DNA from: an uncultured Pseudomonadota bacterium
Lineage (GTDB): Bacteria > Desulfobacterota_B > Binatia > UBA9968
Assembly (NCBI GenBank): GCA_946478635.1
Contig: CAMLCX010000384.1
Span: 1-5,104, forward strand
Reading direction: 5' to 3'
Length of the DNA: 5,104 nt
Shown: one piece after another, positions 3,899-5,104 of the stretch
How positions within the stretch are numbered: the first letter of the stretch is position 1
How the letters are laid out: each line of letters begins with the position of its first letter
Made by a program: the position numbers and the translations under genes
Notes under the pieces: model-generated
What the model was told of the DNA's origin: nothing
Databases searched by the model: none
What the model saw: the letters and a program-made list of their open reading frames with translations, nothing else

Positions 3899-5104
3899 TT
3901 AATCCGACCGGTAATGCCATAGCTGGGGAATCGCCCAGCAAGTTGCAACAATCGTCAGCGTGCAGAGCAGGCAACCGACGAGGGCAGCGTTCGGCGCGCC
4001 GATTAAAGCCGCGCCGGCGCCGGCGATCACCGCGCCGAGGGCATTGGTCGTCTGCGCAAAAACCGTTAAGAAGCTCGTGGCGCGGCCGCGCATGTCGTCG
4101 GGGGCCAGCACTTGGACGACCGTACGGCGCACCGCAACGCTGACGGCATCGCTGATGCCCAGCATCCCCAGGGCGAGAAGGCCCAGCCAGAACCATGGCG
4201 CCAAACCGAGAAATCCCAAGCTCAGGGCGAACCCGAGCGTGGCGATGATCGAAAGAGCGCCTTTGCGCTCGATATTACCGGCGGTGAGCACAAAGCCCGA
4301 GCCGATTAAAGCGCCGATCGCCGGAGCGGCGTAAAGCATGCCGAGGCCGCGCGCGCCGACGCTGTAAATCGTGTCGGCAAAGATCGGCAGAATGGGGCGA
4401 TAAAATCCAAACAAGACGGCGAAGAAGTCGAGGATAAAAAGAGAAAGGATGATGCGCGTATGCCAGAGGAATTCGAACCCTTCAATGAGGCTGCGCCAGG
4501 AAATCTGCCGGCGTTGTCCCTGGGGCTGGCCGGAAGCGCGGATGAATAACACAGACGCGACCGACGGCAAGAGCAATGCGGCGTCGGTGAAGTAGGAGAC
4601 GCCGACGCCGAAGAAATCGATCAAGAATCCGGCGATGACCGGCGCCGTGAGCTGCGTGCCCTGCATCATGAGACTCGTCATCGTCACCGCATTGAGGAGG
4701 TGCGACTGCGGTACCAGGCTTGGAATGATGGCCTGGCGCGCCGGGCCGCCGAGCACCTGGAGAGCGCCGGCCAAGACGCTCAATACGTTGACGTGCCACA
4801 CCTGGATGGCTCCGGTTACAGTTAAAATCCCTAGCGCGAGACCGGGCAAAACATTGAGCGTGTGGGTGATGTAGATGAGTCGTTTGCGATTGAGACTGTC
4901 GGCGAGCACGCCGCCGAACAAGCCAAAGAAGATAAACGGCATCGCCTGGAAGAAACCGGCGAATCCGAGCTGAATCGACGAGCCGGAGAGCTGGTAGACC
5001 TGGTAGAGGCTCGCCACGTTGCGCATGTGGTTCGCCGTGTTGCCGCAAAGAATCGTCGTGAAGATCAGGCGATAATCGCGAATGAGCAGCGAGGACCAGG
5101 GACG
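3899..5104 (-). CDS. MFS transporter, exporter-like (MFS_3 / EntS-type), N-terminus beyond the window
   Basis: The frame stays open from TAA 3901-3899 to the right edge, giving 401 residues. The ATG at 5026 is not the start: the 26 codons before it (RPWSSLLIRDYRLIF...) form a typical MFS N-terminus leading into helix 1. The real start therefore lies just outside. The protein is an inner-membrane major facilitator with about a dozen hydrophobic segments split by a polar central loop (about 189-216). Motif A between helices 2 and 3 is GGVLADSLNRKR (64-75), with D69 and R73. PARQAIIPSLVP (121-132) and PDDMRGRATSF (335-345) are typical of the MFS_3 group, which includes enterobactin- and drug-exporter-like proteins. 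The length is close to a whole protein (about 400-420). The substrate cannot be inferred, and no regulator or biosynthetic neighbour is visible. The gene converges on the methyltransferase gene. Confidence 0.9.
   Translation of the reverse strand, partial: RPWSSLLIRDYRLIFTTILCGNTANHMRNVASLYQVYQLSGSSIQLGFAGFFQAMPFIFFGLFGGVLADSLNRKRLIYITHTLNVLPGLALGILTVTGAIQVWHVNVLSVLAGALQVLGGPARQAIIPSLVPQSHLLNAVTMTSLMMQGTQLTAPVIAGFLIDFFGVGVSYFTDAALLLPSVASVLFIRASGQPQGQRRQISWRSLIEGFEFLWHTRIILSLFILDFFAVLFGFYRPILPIFADTIYSVGARGLGMLYAAPAIGALIGSGFVLTAGNIERKGALSIIATLGFALSLGFLGLAPWFWLGLLALGMLGISDAVSVAVRRTVVQVLAPDDMRGRATSFLTVFAQTTNALGAVIAGAGAALIGAPNAALVGCLLCTLTIVATCWAIPQLWHYRSD

Noticed and set aside
4482..5048. A 188-codon Arg/His-rich minus-strand frame overlapping the transporter.
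   Set aside because: It is an out-of-frame shadow. The transporter frame is continuous to the window edge with membrane segments and MFS motifs.

Overview
The window looks like ordinary chromosome from an uncultured or little-studied bacterium with a moderately high GC content (judged by eye, not counted). Its spacers are built largely from very short tandem repeats. The gene content and repeat-rich spacers recall soil or sediment lineages once grouped with the Deltaproteobacteria (Binatia, Tectomicrobia or Rokubacteria-like groups). That placement rests on general impression and is weak. There are no rRNA or tRNA genes, no transposase, no CRISPR array and no phage genes.

Layout from left to right. 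(1) Bases 1-165 hold the last 54 codons of a plus-strand gene, probably a histidine-phosphatase (phosphoglycerate mutase-like) protein. (2) Bases 166-307 are a convergent spacer consisting of a perfect GC hairpin, then 9-bp tandem repeats, then 7-bp tandem repeats. (3) Bases 308-1783 on the minus strand encode a carboxyltransferase of the pyruvate carboxylase / oxaloacetate decarboxylase alpha / transcarboxylase 5S family. It has no biotin-carrier domain, and its acceptor-substrate motifs differ from those of pyruvate enzymes. (4) Bases 1784-1953 are a divergent spacer with more 9-bp repeats, an AT-rich promoter-like stretch and a strong ribosome binding site. (5) Bases 1954-2373 on the plus strand encode a YjbQ/UPF0047 protein. 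(6) Bases 2462-3706 on the plus strand encode an Fe-S-containing RNA uracil-5-methyltransferase of the RlmC/RlmD type. (7) Bases 3707-3898 are a convergent spacer with a dispersed-repeat core and a second 7-bp array. (8) From 3899 to the right edge, on the minus strand, is an MFS exporter whose start lies outside the window.

The genes do not form an obvious pathway. YjbQ and the RNA methyltransferase are co-oriented but 88 bp apart, and the second may have its own promoter. No biotin carboxylase or biotin-carrier partner for the carboxyltransferase is visible. I found no convincing new multi-gene system. The most noteworthy observations are the patterned short tandem repeats: heptamer arrays directly after the stop codons of both minus-strand genes, and nonamer arrays on both sides of the carboxyltransferase. 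The altered substrate pocket of that carboxyltransferase is also worth attention.
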